Shown in pieces: positions 19,173 to 28,001 of a stretch of 64,000 nucleotides of DNA. This stretch comes from Riemerella anatipestifer_E (GTDB lineage Bacteria > Bacteroidota > Bacteroidia > Flavobacteriales > Weeksellaceae). The stretch spans positions 62,001 through 126,000 of the forward strand of contig NZ_LEKU01000009.1 in the NCBI RefSeq assembly GCF_009932355.1, written 5' to 3'. A program made the position numbers and the translations under genes. Below the pieces are notes generated by a model, which was not told the DNA's origin, did not search any database, and saw only the letters and a program-made list of their open reading frames with translations. Within the stretch, counting starts at the first letter, position 1, and each line of letters starts with the position of its first letter.

Positions 19173-20446
19173 TATTTTTCGCCCCACTTTTTAGAAATTT
19201 GTTCTTTTATTTTTCTTTCGGTGGCATTATCTCCTGAACGATAAAAAGAAACTCCTGATAATTCTTCAGGAAGGAATTCTTGTGGTACAAAATTTCCCTC
19301 ATAAGCGTGAGCGTAACGGTAATCTTTACCATAATCTAGCTCTTTCATCAGTTTTGTGGGAGCGTTTTTTAGGTGTAACGGCACAGGCAAATGAGTTGTT
19401 TTTTTCGCCAACGCCATTGCCTCATTGATGGCTTGATATGCCGAATTACTCTTAGGTGAAGCTGCTAGATAAATTACACATTCACTTAGAATAATACGAG
19501 ATTCTGGATAACCTATAACATTAACCGATTGAAAACAACTATTAGCTATTGTGAGAGCATTAGGATTAGCCAAACCAATATCTTCTGCCGCCAATATCAA
19601 AAGTCGCCTTGCAATAAATTTAATATCTTCACCTCCTACTAACATTCTTCCCAGCCAATACAAAGCAGCATTAACATCGCTCCCTCTAATAGATTTTATA
19701 AAAGCTGAAATCACATCATAATGTTGCTCTCCATTTTTATCATAAACGGGAACGGTTTCTTGTAAAACTTTCAAAATAGCCTCATTAGATAACTGATTTT
19801 GTCCAGAGCCTTTATACTGATTAAGCACCCACTCTACCGAATTGATGAGTTTTCTAGCATCACCACCCGAATATTGTATAAACCCCTGATTATCTTTAAT
19901 AACAAAATCTGTATCTTCATCTTGATTGAAACGAGCGACCGCAATAGTAGCTAATTCCTCCAATTTTTCGTAGCTCAATGGTTTCAAAATATAAACTTGA
20001 GAACGAGACAATAATGCCGAAACCACCTCAAAACTAGGATTTTCAGTAGTTGCTCCTATCAAAACTATCCAACCTTTTTCCACAGCGTGAAGCAAAGAAT
20101 CCTGTTGTGATTTGTTGAATCTATGGATTTCATCTATAAATAAAATAGGAGGTTTACCAGAGAATAAGTGTTGTTTTTTAGCATCATCTATCACTTCTCT
20201 TACCTCTTTTACCCCACTAGAAACCGCAGAAAGTTTAAAAAATTTTCGTCCCGATTGCTCCGAAAGAATTTCTGCTAAGGTAGTTTTACCCGTTCCTGGA
20301 GGTCCCCATAAAATCAGAGAATTAAGTCGGTCGGTATCCAACATTTTTCTTATAGTCCCATCTTTACCTGTAAGATGCTCTTGACCAAGCATTTCATCTA
20401 AAGTTTTGGGGCGTAATTTCTCTGCTAAAGGGATATTTGAATTCAA
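19169..20446 (-). CDS. rarA: Replication-associated recombination protein RarA (MgsA)
   Basis: RarA is a homotetrameric AAA+ ATPase that acts at stalled forks with SSB. The 425-residue protein has ILWGPPGTGKTTLAE (Walker A, about residues 45-59), ILFIDEIHRFNKSQQD (Walker B, near 101-116) and ATTENPSFE (sensor 1). The C-terminal MgsA tetramerisation domain includes IRGSDVNAALYWLGRML. Length and motifs are canonical. It is monocistronic on the minus strand. Confidence 0.95.
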   Translation of the reverse strand: MNSNIPLAEKLRPKTLDEMLGQEHLTGKDGTIRKMLDTDRLNSLILWGPPGTGKTTLAEILSEQSGRKFFKLSAVSSGVKEVREVIDDAKKQHLFSGKPPILFIDEIHRFNKSQQDSLLHAVEKGWIVLIGATTENPSFEVVSALLSRSQVYILKPLSYEKLEELATIAVARFNQDEDTDFVIKDNQGFIQYSGGDARKLINSVEWVLNQYKGSGQNQLSNEAILKVLQETVPVYDKNGEQHYDVISAFIKSIRGSDVNAALYWLGRMLVGGEDIKFIARRLLILAAEDIGLANPNALTIANSCFQSVNVIGYPESRIILSECVIYLAASPKSNSAYQAINEAMALAKKTTHLPVPLHLKNAPTKLMKELDYGKDYRYAHAYEGNFVPQEFLPEELSGVSFYRSGDNATERKIKEQISKKWGEKY

Positions 20447-20511
20447 AGTATGAGGTATTAAAATTATTTAAACTAGAAACAAAATTAAACTAATTTTCAT
20501 TTTTTTAGTCT

Positions 20512-20519
20512 ATTTTTGC
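20512..20519 (+). promoter_or_regulatory. Promoter -7 element for yidD-lgt
   Basis: TATTTTTG fits TAnnTTTG, only 6 bases before the TTG start of yidD. The mRNA 5' end would then lie at or just inside the annotated start, so translation is leaderless or begins slightly downstream. Confidence 0.4.
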
Positions 20520-20525
20520 AATGTT

Positions 20526-20780
20526 TTGAAAGTAAATTTTAATAACATATTGATTTTCCCTTTGGTAATTCTCATCAAGTTTTACCAAAATGCCATTTCT
20601 CCTTGGTTGGGAAATAATTGTCGCTATCAGCCCACCTGTTCACATTATATGCTACAAGCTCTAAGAAAGCACGGACTTCTAAATGGATTCTGGCTAGGCA
20701 TAAAAAGAATTGGGCGATGCCACCCGTGGGGAGGAAGTGGCTACGACCCTGTACCAGAAAAGAAACACAAAATAAACTAA
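20526..20780 (+). CDS. yidD: Membrane protein insertion efficiency factor YidD
   Basis: The 84-residue protein helps YidC insert membrane proteins. It has the conserved core NCRYQPTCSHYMLQAL (residues 30-45) and CHPWGGSGYDPVP near the C-terminus, with three conserved Cys. The start is TTG because no in-frame ATG precedes the core; a second TTG at codon 9 is possible. It lies 7 bases upstream of lgt. Confidence 0.9.
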   Translation: MKVNFNNILIFPLVILIKFYQNAISPWLGNNCRYQPTCSHYMLQALRKHGLLNGFWLGIKRIGRCHPWGGSGYDPVPEKKHKIN

Positions 20781-20787
20781 AAGCATA

Positions 20788-21639
20788 ATGACACAATTTT
20801 TATACACCACATGGGACCCATCTAAAGGAATAGAATTAGGCAATTTTTTCACTATTCACTATTACAGTCTAATGTTTGTTTTAGCATTCGGCTTAGGCTT
20901 TTTAATTATGAAAAAGTTTTTCAAAATAGACGGTGTAGATGAAAAATATTTAGAACCTCTATTCACATGGACTTTAGTCGGTACTATCTTTGGGGCGAGG
21001 TTAGGGCATGTTATTTTTTATCAGCCCGAACTTTTTAAGGAAGATTTTTGGTCAGTTTTTCTACCCATTCGTACGCAACCTAGCTTTGCCTTTACAGGTT
21101 TTTCTGGACTTGCAAGCCACGGAGCTGCCATTGCACTTATACTTACCACGCTCTATTACAGTTTAAAAATCATCAAAAAAAATCCGTTTTGGGTATATGA
21201 TAGACTAGGTATTGTAATTGCCTTAGCGGGGGTTTTTATTAGGATAGGAAATTTTTTCAATTCAGAAATTATCGGAAAACCAGCCCCAGAGGGTTCTCCT
21301 TTTGCCGTATTATTCCCTCAACAAAGTATGGAATACGGTGCGATAGTCCCTAGATACCCTACACAATTATTCGAGTCTTTCGGCTACCTATGTCTATTTA
21401 TTTTACTCATTTTCTTATACTTTAAAACCCAAAAGAAATATCAGCAAGGGTGGTTATTCGGTTTATTTTTGGCTCTCTTGTGGGCAATAAGATTTACTGT
21501 AGAATTTTGGAAAGAACCACAAGGCGATGAGTTTATCCAATTTGCAGGACTTAACACAGGGCAAGTTTTATCTATCCCATTTATGATAGCTGGAATAGCC
21601 ATTATGTTTATATCAAAACGATTTAAAATCAATAAATAA
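20788..21639 (+). CDS. lgt: Prolipoprotein diacylglyceryl transferase
   Basis: Lgt transfers diacylglycerol from phosphatidylglycerol to the lipobox Cys of prolipoproteins at the inner membrane. The 283-residue protein has seven hydrophobic helices, GFSGLASHGAAIA (family HG loop, near residues 107-119) and RIGNFFNSEIIGKP, the Lgt signature (about 152-165). Its substrates include the lipoproteins encoded near 61800-63860. It is in an operon with yidD. Confidence 0.95.
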   Translation: MTQFLYTTWDPSKGIELGNFFTIHYYSLMFVLAFGLGFLIMKKFFKIDGVDEKYLEPLFTWTLVGTIFGARLGHVIFYQPELFKEDFWSVFLPIRTQPSFAFTGFSGLASHGAAIALILTTLYYSLKIIKKNPFWVYDRLGIVIALAGVFIRIGNFFNSEIIGKPAPEGSPFAVLFPQQSMEYGAIVPRYPTQLFESFGYLCLFILLIFLYFKTQKKYQQGWLFGLFLALLWAIRFTVEFWKEPQGDEFIQFAGLNTGQVLSIPFMIAGIAIMFISKRFKINK

Positions 21640-21774
21640 CATCAGTTTTAGGTTATATCTATTTAAATATTCTTTTAATTTTAAAAGAAATACTACTTTC
21701 GATATTCATAAAAAATAAAATCAGGGTAGTTTTAAGGTCTTATTAAAGCCTGTTTTAATTTAACGGAATTTCGT

Positions 21775-21782
21775 TATTTTTG
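21775..21782 (+). promoter_or_regulatory. Promoter -7 element before prfB
   Basis: TATTTTTG fits TAnnTTTG. It overlaps the first possible GTG (21782), so that codon lies upstream of the expected transcript start. This favours the GTG at 21800 as the prfB start. Confidence 0.55.
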
Positions 21783-21799
21783 TGGAAATTTTCGTAAAA

Positions 21800-22912
21800 G
21801 TGGTTACATTAGATCAAGTAAAAAACATCAATCAAAGAGTATCAGACCTTCACAAATATCTTCAAATCGATAAAAAAAAGTTAGAAATTACAAATGATGA
21901 CGAAAAAACTGCCGCTCCAGAATTTTGGGATAATCCAAAGGAAGCAGAAGTTTTTTTGAAACAACTTAGGTCTAAAAAAAAATGGGTGGAAGATTACGAA
22001 GAAATCCATACAGGCTTGGAAGATTTACAAGTTTTACTTGAGTTCGCTAAAGAAGACTCCGACAGTGCACAAGAGTTAGAAACCGCCTACCCTACTCTAC
22101 TAGAAAAAGTAGAAAACTTAGAGTTTAAAAACATGCTTTCCAACGAAGGCGATGAACTTTCTGCCGTACTCCAAATTACTGCTGGGGCTGGTGGTACAGA
22201 ATCTTGCGATTGGGCGAGTATGCTAATGAGAATGTATCTAATGTGGGCAGATAAAAACGGATATAAAGTAAAGGAACTCAATTTCCAAGAAGGTGACGTG
22301 GCTGGTGTGAAAACCGTAACATTAGAAATAGAAGGAGAATATGCCTTTGGATATCTTAAAGGGGAAAATGGAGTGCATCGTTTGGTGAGAATTTCTCCAT
22401 TTGATAGTAATGCTAAAAGACACACTAGCTTTGCATCGGTTTACGTTTATCCACTAGTAGACGATTCAATAGAAGTCAACATCAACCCTGCCGATATTAG
22501 TTTTGAAACCATGCGAGCTTCTGGTGCAGGTGGACAAAATGTAAACAAAGTAGAAACTGCTGTACGACTAAGACACGCTCCAACAGGAATCATTATAGAA
22601 AACTCCGAAAGTAGGTCTCAACTACAAAACAAAGAAAAGGCTTTACAACTCCTCAAATCTAGGCTTTACGAGATAGAGCTTGAAGAGCGAATGAAAGCTA
22701 GAAACGAAATAGAAGCCAATAAAATGAAAATAGAATGGGGCAGCCAAATCAGAAACTATGTGATGCACCCTTATAAATTGGTAAAAGATGTAAGGTCAGG
22801 ACACGAAACTTCTGATGTAGACGCTGTAATGAATGGAGAAATCACACCTTTTATAAAAGCCTACCTTATGGCAGACGGCACAGCCACTACAGATAACGAT
22901 TTAGAATTATAA
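21800..22912 (+). CDS. prfB: Peptide chain release factor 2
   Basis: RF2 releases peptides at UGA and UAA. The protein is about 370 residues from the GTG at 21800. The anticodon-like tripeptide SPF is in RISPFDSN and the catalytic GGQ is in ASGAGGQNVNK. I chose GTG 21800 over GTG 21782 because a -7 promoter box overlaps the latter, and MVTLDQVK matches the expected N-terminus. The frame is continuous through YLQIDKKK, where many bacteria have the autoregulatory TGA frameshift, so that control is absent. Confidence 0.93.
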   Translation: MVTLDQVKNINQRVSDLHKYLQIDKKKLEITNDDEKTAAPEFWDNPKEAEVFLKQLRSKKKWVEDYEEIHTGLEDLQVLLEFAKEDSDSAQELETAYPTLLEKVENLEFKNMLSNEGDELSAVLQITAGAGGTESCDWASMLMRMYLMWADKNGYKVKELNFQEGDVAGVKTVTLEIEGEYAFGYLKGENGVHRLVRISPFDSNAKRHTSFASVYVYPLVDDSIEVNINPADISFETMRASGAGGQNVNKVETAVRLRHAPTGIIIENSESRSQLQNKEKALQLLKSRLYEIELEERMKARNEIEANKMKIEWGSQIRNYVMHPYKLVKDVRSGHETSDVDAVMNGEITPFIKAYLMADGTATTDNDLEL

Positions 22913-22960
22913 AATTTGTTAAATCTCTTTATAGATAGGACTAAAAAGAATTTAATTAAG

Positions 22961-22968
22961 TATTTTTG
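22961..22968 (+). promoter_or_regulatory. Promoter -7 element before the DedA gene
   Basis: TATTTTTG fits TAnnTTTG, 22 bases before the ATG at 22990. Confidence 0.45.
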
Positions 22969-22989
22969 TGCATCAAGTAAAAAATAAAT

Positions 22990-23667
22990 ATGGATCATTT
23001 TGAAAGTTGGAAAGACCTCCTAAATCCTGAATTTTATATCAAAATGGGAGGATTTTGGTTAGTGTTATTTATCATATTTGCAGAAACAGGACTTTTTGTA
23101 GGGTTTTTCTTACCAGGAGATAGTTTACTTTTCATCTCCGGCATTTATGCCGTTCCTATGATTACGGAAACTTTTGGTATCATTGAAAGTGATTTCTTAA
23201 GCACCGTTATATTAGCTAGTGCCATTGCCATTGCTGCTATTTTAGGAAACATGGTAGGCTATTGGTTTGGTAAAAAAAGTGGACCTGCTTTATATGAAAG
23301 ACCAGATTCTTTCCTTTTCAAGAAAAAATATCTTTTTAAAGCTCACGATTTCTATGAGGAACACGGCAGAATAGCCATTATAGCGGCTAGATTTTTACCC
23401 ATCGTGAGAACCTTTGCACCTATTGTAGCTGGTATCGTGGGAATGGAAAAAGGCAAATTTATGCTTTACAACGTCATTGGAGCTATTGCGTGGTCATTTT
23501 CACTTATTTTTGCAGGGCACTATTTGGATAAACTATTTTTGGAGCAGTTTGGCATCGATTTAAAAAGACATTTGGAAATAATAATACTGTTTATTGTAGT
23601 CATTACAACAGCACCTGTAATTATTAAAATGTTTTTCGGAAAAGATAAGAAGCAAGACAGTATCTAA
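22990..23667 (+). CDS. DedA-family membrane protein
   Basis: The 225-residue polytopic inner-membrane protein belongs to the DedA/DUF SNARE-associated family. Recent work links the family to flipping of phospholipid or undecaprenyl phosphate. FVGFFLPGDSLLFISG (about residues 37-52), the GYWFGKK motif, and FLPIVRTFAPIVAG (136-149, with the conserved R) are characteristic. dnaG starts 16 bases downstream and may be cotranscribed. Confidence 0.88.
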   Translation: MDHFESWKDLLNPEFYIKMGGFWLVLFIIFAETGLFVGFFLPGDSLLFISGIYAVPMITETFGIIESDFLSTVILASAIAIAAILGNMVGYWFGKKSGPALYERPDSFLFKKKYLFKAHDFYEEHGRIAIIAARFLPIVRTFAPIVAGIVGMEKGKFMLYNVIGAIAWSFSLIFAGHYLDKLFLEQFGIDLKRHLEIIILFIVVITTAPVIIKMFFGKDKKQDSI

Positions 23668-23682
23668 TTTTATCATAAAAAT

Positions 23683-25605
23683 TTGATAACTAAAGAGACG
23701 ATAGACAAAATTTTTTCCGCCATACGAGTGGAAGAAATTGTAGGTGAGTATGTTCAACTCAAAAGAGCTGGGTCTAATTATAAAGGACTAAGCCCCTTTG
23801 TAGATGAAAAAACACCTAGTTTTATTGTGTCTCCTTCCAAGCAAATTTGGAAGGATTTTTCCTCTGGAAAAGGAGGTACTGCTATTTCTTTTTTAATGGA
23901 GATAGAGAATTTCAGCTATCCCGAAGCCCTCAGATTTGCCGCAAAAAAATACGGTATTGAAATTGAAGAGCACCAAAGAGAGCTTACCGAAGAAGAAAAA
24001 ACAGCCCAAACCGAAAAAGATTTACTCTATAAAATACACGAAGTAGCCAATCATTATTATCAAAAACAAATTTGGGAAACCGAAGAAGGTAAAAGCATTG
24101 GTTTATCTTATTTCAAAGAAAGAGAGTTACGAGAGGATATTATAAAAAAATTCCAGCTAGGCTACTCTCCTATTCAAAAAAATGCCTTCACAGAATATGC
24201 TATTTCTAAAGGCTACACCAAAGAGATTTTAGAAAAATCAGGATTATCCATCTTTACAGATTATGCTCCTGATGGCGTAGACCGTTTTAGAGAAAGGGTT
24301 ATATTTCCTATCCATAGTTTTTCTGGAAGAGTATTGGGGTTTGGAGCTAGAATTTTAAAATCTAATGTTAAAACTGCCAAGTATCTCAATTCTCCTGAAA
24401 CAGAAATTTATCATAAATCTAATGTTCTCTATGGGCTTAACCAAAGTAAACAAGCCATTTCTAAACAGAATTTATGTTTACTAGTAGAGGGCTATATGGA
24501 TGTGGTAGCACTGCATCAAGCAGGGATAGAGCATGTAGTAGCGAGTTCTGGGACAGCACTTACCACAGAGCAAATTAAACTCATTAAAAGACTTACAGAA
24601 AATGTAACCATACTCTTTGATGGAGATGCTGCAGGGATTAAAGCCAGCTTTAGAAGTATAGATATGCTCCTTTCCGAAGGAATGAATATCAGAGTATTGC
24701 TTTTCCCTGATGGGGACGACCCTGATTCATTCTCTAGGAAACACCCTAAAGAATTTGTAGAAGATTTTATACAAAACAACGCCCAAGATTTCATCAATTT
24801 TAAAGCTGAAATTCTACTCAAAGATGTAGAACACGACCCTATAAAAAAATCCGAAGCTATTAGAGATATTGTAAAATCGGTGGCATTTGTCGGGAATGTT
24901 TTAAAGCAGGAGATTTACCTTAAAGAAATTTCTAACAAGTTTGGGCTTTCGGAACAGAGTTTATTTAACGAGCTAGGCATACAACAACAGGTTAAAGAAC
25001 AGCAACATTTAACACCTAAAAAAGCTACACCTCAGCCACAACCTAAGCTGGAGGTTATTACTTCGGACTTTACTAAAGCCAACACCGCCCTACTCTACTT
25101 GGAAGAGCAAATGGTAGAACTGATGTTAAAGTATGGAAATTATATTATTGAAATGAAAGATGCCGAAGATAAAGTTTACCAAACTACCGTTATTGAAGAA
25201 GTAATATGCCGAATGGAAGAGGATAATTGTGAAATACAATCTGAAACCAACAAGAAAATCATCAACGAAATAAAACAAGGTATCCAAACCAATGAACTGA
25301 GGTCAGAGCGTTTTTTCATTACTTTAATGGATGAAGAAATTACCAATAAAGTAGCCAATGCTTTAGTAGAGCCTTATCAGCTAAGTGATTGGAAAAAACA
25401 TAACATTTACCTTCTACCAAAAGAAAAATCTATCAATAAATTGGTTGCTGATACCATCTATCGCTATAAGCGAGAGTATATTATGAAAATGATAGAGGAT
25501 TTGAAAAATACCGAAGCTGAAGATAAAACAGAGATTTATCAAAAAATAATCAAACTAACGATGCTAAAAAACACTATAGACCAAAAATTGTTTCGTGTTT
25601 TATGA
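23683..25605 (+). CDS. dnaG: DNA primase DnaG, zinc ligands lost
   Basis: DnaG makes RNA primers at the fork. The 640-residue protein has an N-terminal CHC2-like domain, then a TOPRIM domain with LVEGYMDVVALHQAG and ILFDGDAAGIKA (acidic catalytic residues), and a C-terminal DnaB-interacting region. At the zinc site the usual C-H-C-C are Ser37, Val40, Asp58 and Ser61, so this domain cannot bind zinc in the normal way. The start is TTG at 23683; no in-frame ATG precedes the conserved region. Confidence 0.93.
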   Translation: MITKETIDKIFSAIRVEEIVGEYVQLKRAGSNYKGLSPFVDEKTPSFIVSPSKQIWKDFSSGKGGTAISFLMEIENFSYPEALRFAAKKYGIEIEEHQRELTEEEKTAQTEKDLLYKIHEVANHYYQKQIWETEEGKSIGLSYFKERELREDIIKKFQLGYSPIQKNAFTEYAISKGYTKEILEKSGLSIFTDYAPDGVDRFRERVIFPIHSFSGRVLGFGARILKSNVKTAKYLNSPETEIYHKSNVLYGLNQSKQAISKQNLCLLVEGYMDVVALHQAGIEHVVASSGTALTTEQIKLIKRLTENVTILFDGDAAGIKASFRSIDMLLSEGMNIRVLLFPDGDDPDSFSRKHPKEFVEDFIQNNAQDFINFKAEILLKDVEHDPIKKSEAIRDIVKSVAFVGNVLKQEIYLKEISNKFGLSEQSLFNELGIQQQVKEQQHLTPKKATPQPQPKLEVITSDFTKANTALLYLEEQMVELMLKYGNYIIEMKDAEDKVYQTTVIEEVICRMEEDNCEIQSETNKKIINEIKQGIQTNELRSERFFITLMDEEITNKVANALVEPYQLSDWKKHNIYLLPKEKSINKLVADTIYRYKREYIMKMIEDLKNTEAEDKTEIYQKIIKLTMLKNTIDQKLFRVL

Positions 25606-25685
25606 CAGAATGACTATTTTTACCACTTAAAAAAACTTCGGGTACAGTATTGGTATTTGAACTTGAAAATAAAATATAACACAAT

Positions 25686-26360
25686 ATGGATATTAAAAAG
25701 GAATTTAGAGATTTTTCGGTAAAGCACCTAGGAAATAATGGACTAGCTACCGACCAATATATGGGGACTTTTAACCCAACCAACCTTACACCATACATTA
25801 TGGAGGAACGCCGTATGAATGTAGCACAAATGGACGTTTTTTCTAGATTGATGATGGATAGAATCATCTTTTTAGGTACTGGCATAGACGACCAAGTGGC
25901 AAATATTGTAACGGCTCAGCTTTTATTTTTAGAAAGTGCAGACCCTACTAAAGATATTCAAATTTACATTAACTCTCCTGGCGGAAGCGTATATGCAGGG
26001 CTAGGAATTTATGATACGATGCAAATCATTAAGCCTGATGTAGCTACTATCTGTACGGGTATGGCTGCTTCTATGGGAGCCGTGCTTCTTGTAGCGGGTG
26101 AAAAGGGTAAACGCTCTGCTCTTAAACATTCTAGAGTGATGATACACCAGCCTAGTGGCGGAGCTCAAGGTGTGGCTAGCGATATGGAAATCAACCTTAG
26201 AGAAATGCTTAAGCTGAAAAAAGAGCTTTATGATATTATCTCTGAACATTCTGGACAATCTTATGAATGGGTTGAAAAATCTTCTGATAGAGATTACTGG
26301 ATGACCTCTGAAGAAGCTAAAGAATTCGGAATGATAGACGAAGTTCTAGCTAGAAAATAA
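25686..26360 (+). CDS. clpP: ATP-dependent Clp protease proteolytic subunit
   Basis: ClpP is the tetradecameric serine peptidase working with ClpX/ClpA. The 224-residue protein has Ser129 (GMAASMG), His154 (RVMIHQPSGG) and Asp203 (SDRDYWM) as the catalytic triad. INSPGGSVYAGL is the oxyanion region. It has an N-terminal extension of about 25 residues before the first conserved strand, common in Flavobacteriia. An intrinsic terminator follows. Confidence 0.96.
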   Translation: MDIKKEFRDFSVKHLGNNGLATDQYMGTFNPTNLTPYIMEERRMNVAQMDVFSRLMMDRIIFLGTGIDDQVANIVTAQLLFLESADPTKDIQIYINSPGGSVYAGLGIYDTMQIIKPDVATICTGMAASMGAVLLVAGEKGKRSALKHSRVMIHQPSGGAQGVASDMEINLREMLKLKKELYDIISEHSGQSYEWVEKSSDRDYWMTSEEAKEFGMIDEVLARK

Positions 26361-26377
26361 ATAAAATGATAAAACAT

Positions 26378-26405
26378 AAAACCCTAGAAATTCTAGGGTT
26401 TTTTC
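26378..26405. terminator. Bidirectional terminator between clpP and the interrupted host gene
   Basis: Stem AACCCTAG / CTAGGGTT (26380-26387 and 26393-26400) with A-rich and T-rich flanks on the two sides. It can end both clpP and the converging minus-strand gene. Confidence 0.85.
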
Positions 26406-26428
26406 TTTCTTACTCAGTGGCTATACTT

Positions 26429-26677
26429 TTAGTTTAATTTCTGTATACTATTATTTCGCCACATTTTTAAAGCAAAGTCTTTGATTTCTTTTGAGGCTTT
26501 TGATAAGTTTTCGTCGAATTGATACTCGCCTTCCTCAAGCTTGTCTTCACCAGCCATTAGAGTAGCGTGTCCCCTTAAAGCATATTTCTGTTTGTCTTCA
26601 TACATAATAATTTTCATCACATCTGGACTAATATCCGAAGTACACAACATGGAATACATCGTCCAAATTTCGGCGAT
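26429..26677 (-). pseudogene. 3' fragment of the interrupted host lipoprotein gene (M949_RS01915-like)
   Basis: This is the C-terminal 81 residues of a gene cut by the prophage. Read on the minus strand it enters from ATC GCC GAA ATT TGG at the junction and ends KMWRNNSIQKLN. The internal Met at 26657-26659 could mimic a start but is not one. Joined at the CGAT duplication to the fragment at 61356-61815 it gives one uninterrupted frame of about 234 residues through N-G-I-A-E-I-W. The family resembles the Riemerella M949_RS01915 surface-polysaccharide-associated proteins. It probably has no promoter of its own here. Confidence 0.85.
26674..26677. repeat. Target-site duplication, left copy (CGAT)
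   Basis: CGAT here and at 61356-61359 flank the element. Deleting the element with one copy restores the split host reading frame exactly. Confidence 0.8.
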
Positions 26678-27025
26678 TATAGGGCATAAATAGAAATATA
26701 CAAATAACTATAAATAAAAAAAGCCCGAAAAAAGACGATGAATAAAGGCTTTACGGAGAAAAAAGCCTAAAAAATAAAAATAAACGAAATGTACAGAAAC
26801 TACCATTTACTACCATTTTATTACCATTGGCATAGGCTTTAATTTCTCTTTTAAGGGCAATAACTACCATTACCGTATAGAAAACCCCGTAAAACTACCT
26901 TAAACCTAATAAAAACGCCCCTTTTGGGGCTTTTTTTATACCTTGTACTGAATGAATACGGAACCATATTGGTGGCATTAACAAGATGGTTAGCGGTATG
27001 CTCAAAAACCAATTTGAAATGTACA
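26678..27025. repeat. Prophage left end with three putative transposase sites (L1-L3)
   Basis: The site core is GAAATRTACA. L1 is at 26693-26702 (GAAATATACA), L2 at 26786-26795 and L3 at 27016-27025 (both GAAATGTACA). L1 ends exactly 25 bases from the left terminus, the same distance as R1 from the right terminus but inverted. The stretch between them has no gene. It holds several TACCAT repeats (26800-26880) and a hairpin terminator (26911-26937). Confidence 0.65.
26911..26937. terminator. Terminator in the prophage left end
   Basis: GCCCC-TTTT-GGGGC (26917-26930) flanked by AAAAAC and a run of T. It could work in both directions, isolating the repressor transcript (minus strand) from the host gene and vice versa. 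Confidence 0.8.
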
Positions 27026-27036
27026 AAAATAGTATT

Positions 27037-27165
27037 GGGTGTAACTATGGGTGCAATCTTGGGTGTAATCTCAACAACATAAAAACATACTGAAAATACC
27101 CCCAATTTGCATAATTTTAAACAAAAAAAACATAAAAACACACTGAAAACAACCCTAATTTGCAA
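27037..27165. repeat. Direct-repeat cluster downstream of the repressor gene
   Basis: Three GGGTGYAAY units start at 27037, 27049 and 27061, a strict 12-base period. Two 35-base copies starting CATAAAAACA (27078-27112 and 27131-27165, period 53) differ at about 5 positions. No convincing gene covers the region. It sits between L3 and the 3' end of the repressor gene, and may be a protein-binding or transposition-enhancer region. Confidence 0.55.
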
Positions 27166-27244
27166 AGATATATGTATTTAAGTTGTTGATTATTAACGAT
27201 ATATTGTTTTTATAGGTTACATTTTCACCCATACTACCCAGATA

Positions 27245-27997
27245 TTACCCCGCCGCTCTATTTTGTAGCTGTTTTTGAATGGCATGGTTTTCTTGCTCTA
27301 AGCCGTTGATACGCTCTTGCAATTGTTTTATTTCTTGGTGTAATAACCTGTTTTCTTCTAATAATTCCACCTGTTTACGCAATAGCTCTACCTCCGTATT
27401 ATTGCTATAATCACTTTTACCCTCTGCCGCTATTAGCGGTGGGGTTTGCTCTGTAGTGTAACCTTGAGGCTGTTTAAACATCTCTCCCTTGCCCGTAAAT
27501 ACCCAAGTTGGTTTCAATAGAGGGACTTTATTCATTATATTATCTAATAGGCTTAAAGGAGTTTTTCGATTCGCTGATATGACCTCCATTAAAAACATAC
27601 TATCTACTCCAATAAATTTTGCGAATTTATCAAAGTCCATTCCTAATTTATTGCATATTTCAGCTATTCTAAGCCCAACCCTCTCAAGAGCTTCTTCACT
27701 ATGAACCTTAGAAACATAATTATCCCCTAAATCGTATTCATACCAGTTCGGAGGCTCTAAATGACTAATTTCTTTCAGCATCTCTCCTCTTCCTGTAAGG
27801 AGCCATTCTGGATTAATTTCAGGATATTTGGAAACTATTTTTGCTAAAATATCTGAACTTAAGGCTTTTTCTTTTGCCTTTCCTTTGAAATTTCCATATG
27901 TAACACCTAATTCTTCAAAAAATTTTTCCTTTGTAAATCCCTTTATATCAGTATAATAAAGTATTCTCTCTTTAATATTGGTAAAATTTGTTTCCAA
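27245..27997 (-). CDS. Phage repressor with two helix-turn-helix units and a C-terminal coiled coil
   Basis: The 250-residue protein is the only early gene on the minus strand, in the position of Mu c. Residues 1-70 and 105-170 each look like a repressor-type HTH followed by the phrase WLLTGRGEM or WVFTGKGEM, seen in Bacteroidota CI-like regulators; the two halves look like a duplication. Residues 200-246 form a Leu/Glu/Gln coiled coil (probable oligomerisation) in place of an S24 peptidase domain. This suggests it is not cleaved in a RecA-dependent way. It is divergent from the Cro-like gene. Confidence 0.75.
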   Translation of the reverse strand: METNFTNIKERILYYTDIKGFTKEKFFEELGVTYGNFKGKAKEKALSSDILAKIVSKYPEINPEWLLTGRGEMLKEISHLEPPNWYEYDLGDNYVSKVHSEEALERVGLRIAEICNKLGMDFDKFAKFIGVDSMFLMEVISANRKTPLSLLDNIMNKVPLLKPTWVFTGKGEMFKQPQGYTTEQTPPLIAAEGKSDYSNNTEVELLRKQVELLEENRLLHQEIKQLQERINGLEQENHAIQKQLQNRAAG

Positions 27998-28001
27998 TTT
28001 A

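Noticed and set aside
26800..26880. TACCAT repeats as a separate element
   Set aside because: Only four or five irregularly spaced short copies; I mention them within the left end but cannot support a function.
26851..27165. 104-residue minus-strand ORF in the left end
   Set aside because: It covers the terminator hairpin, L3 and the direct repeats, has low-complexity Phe/Val composition and no recognisable motif.
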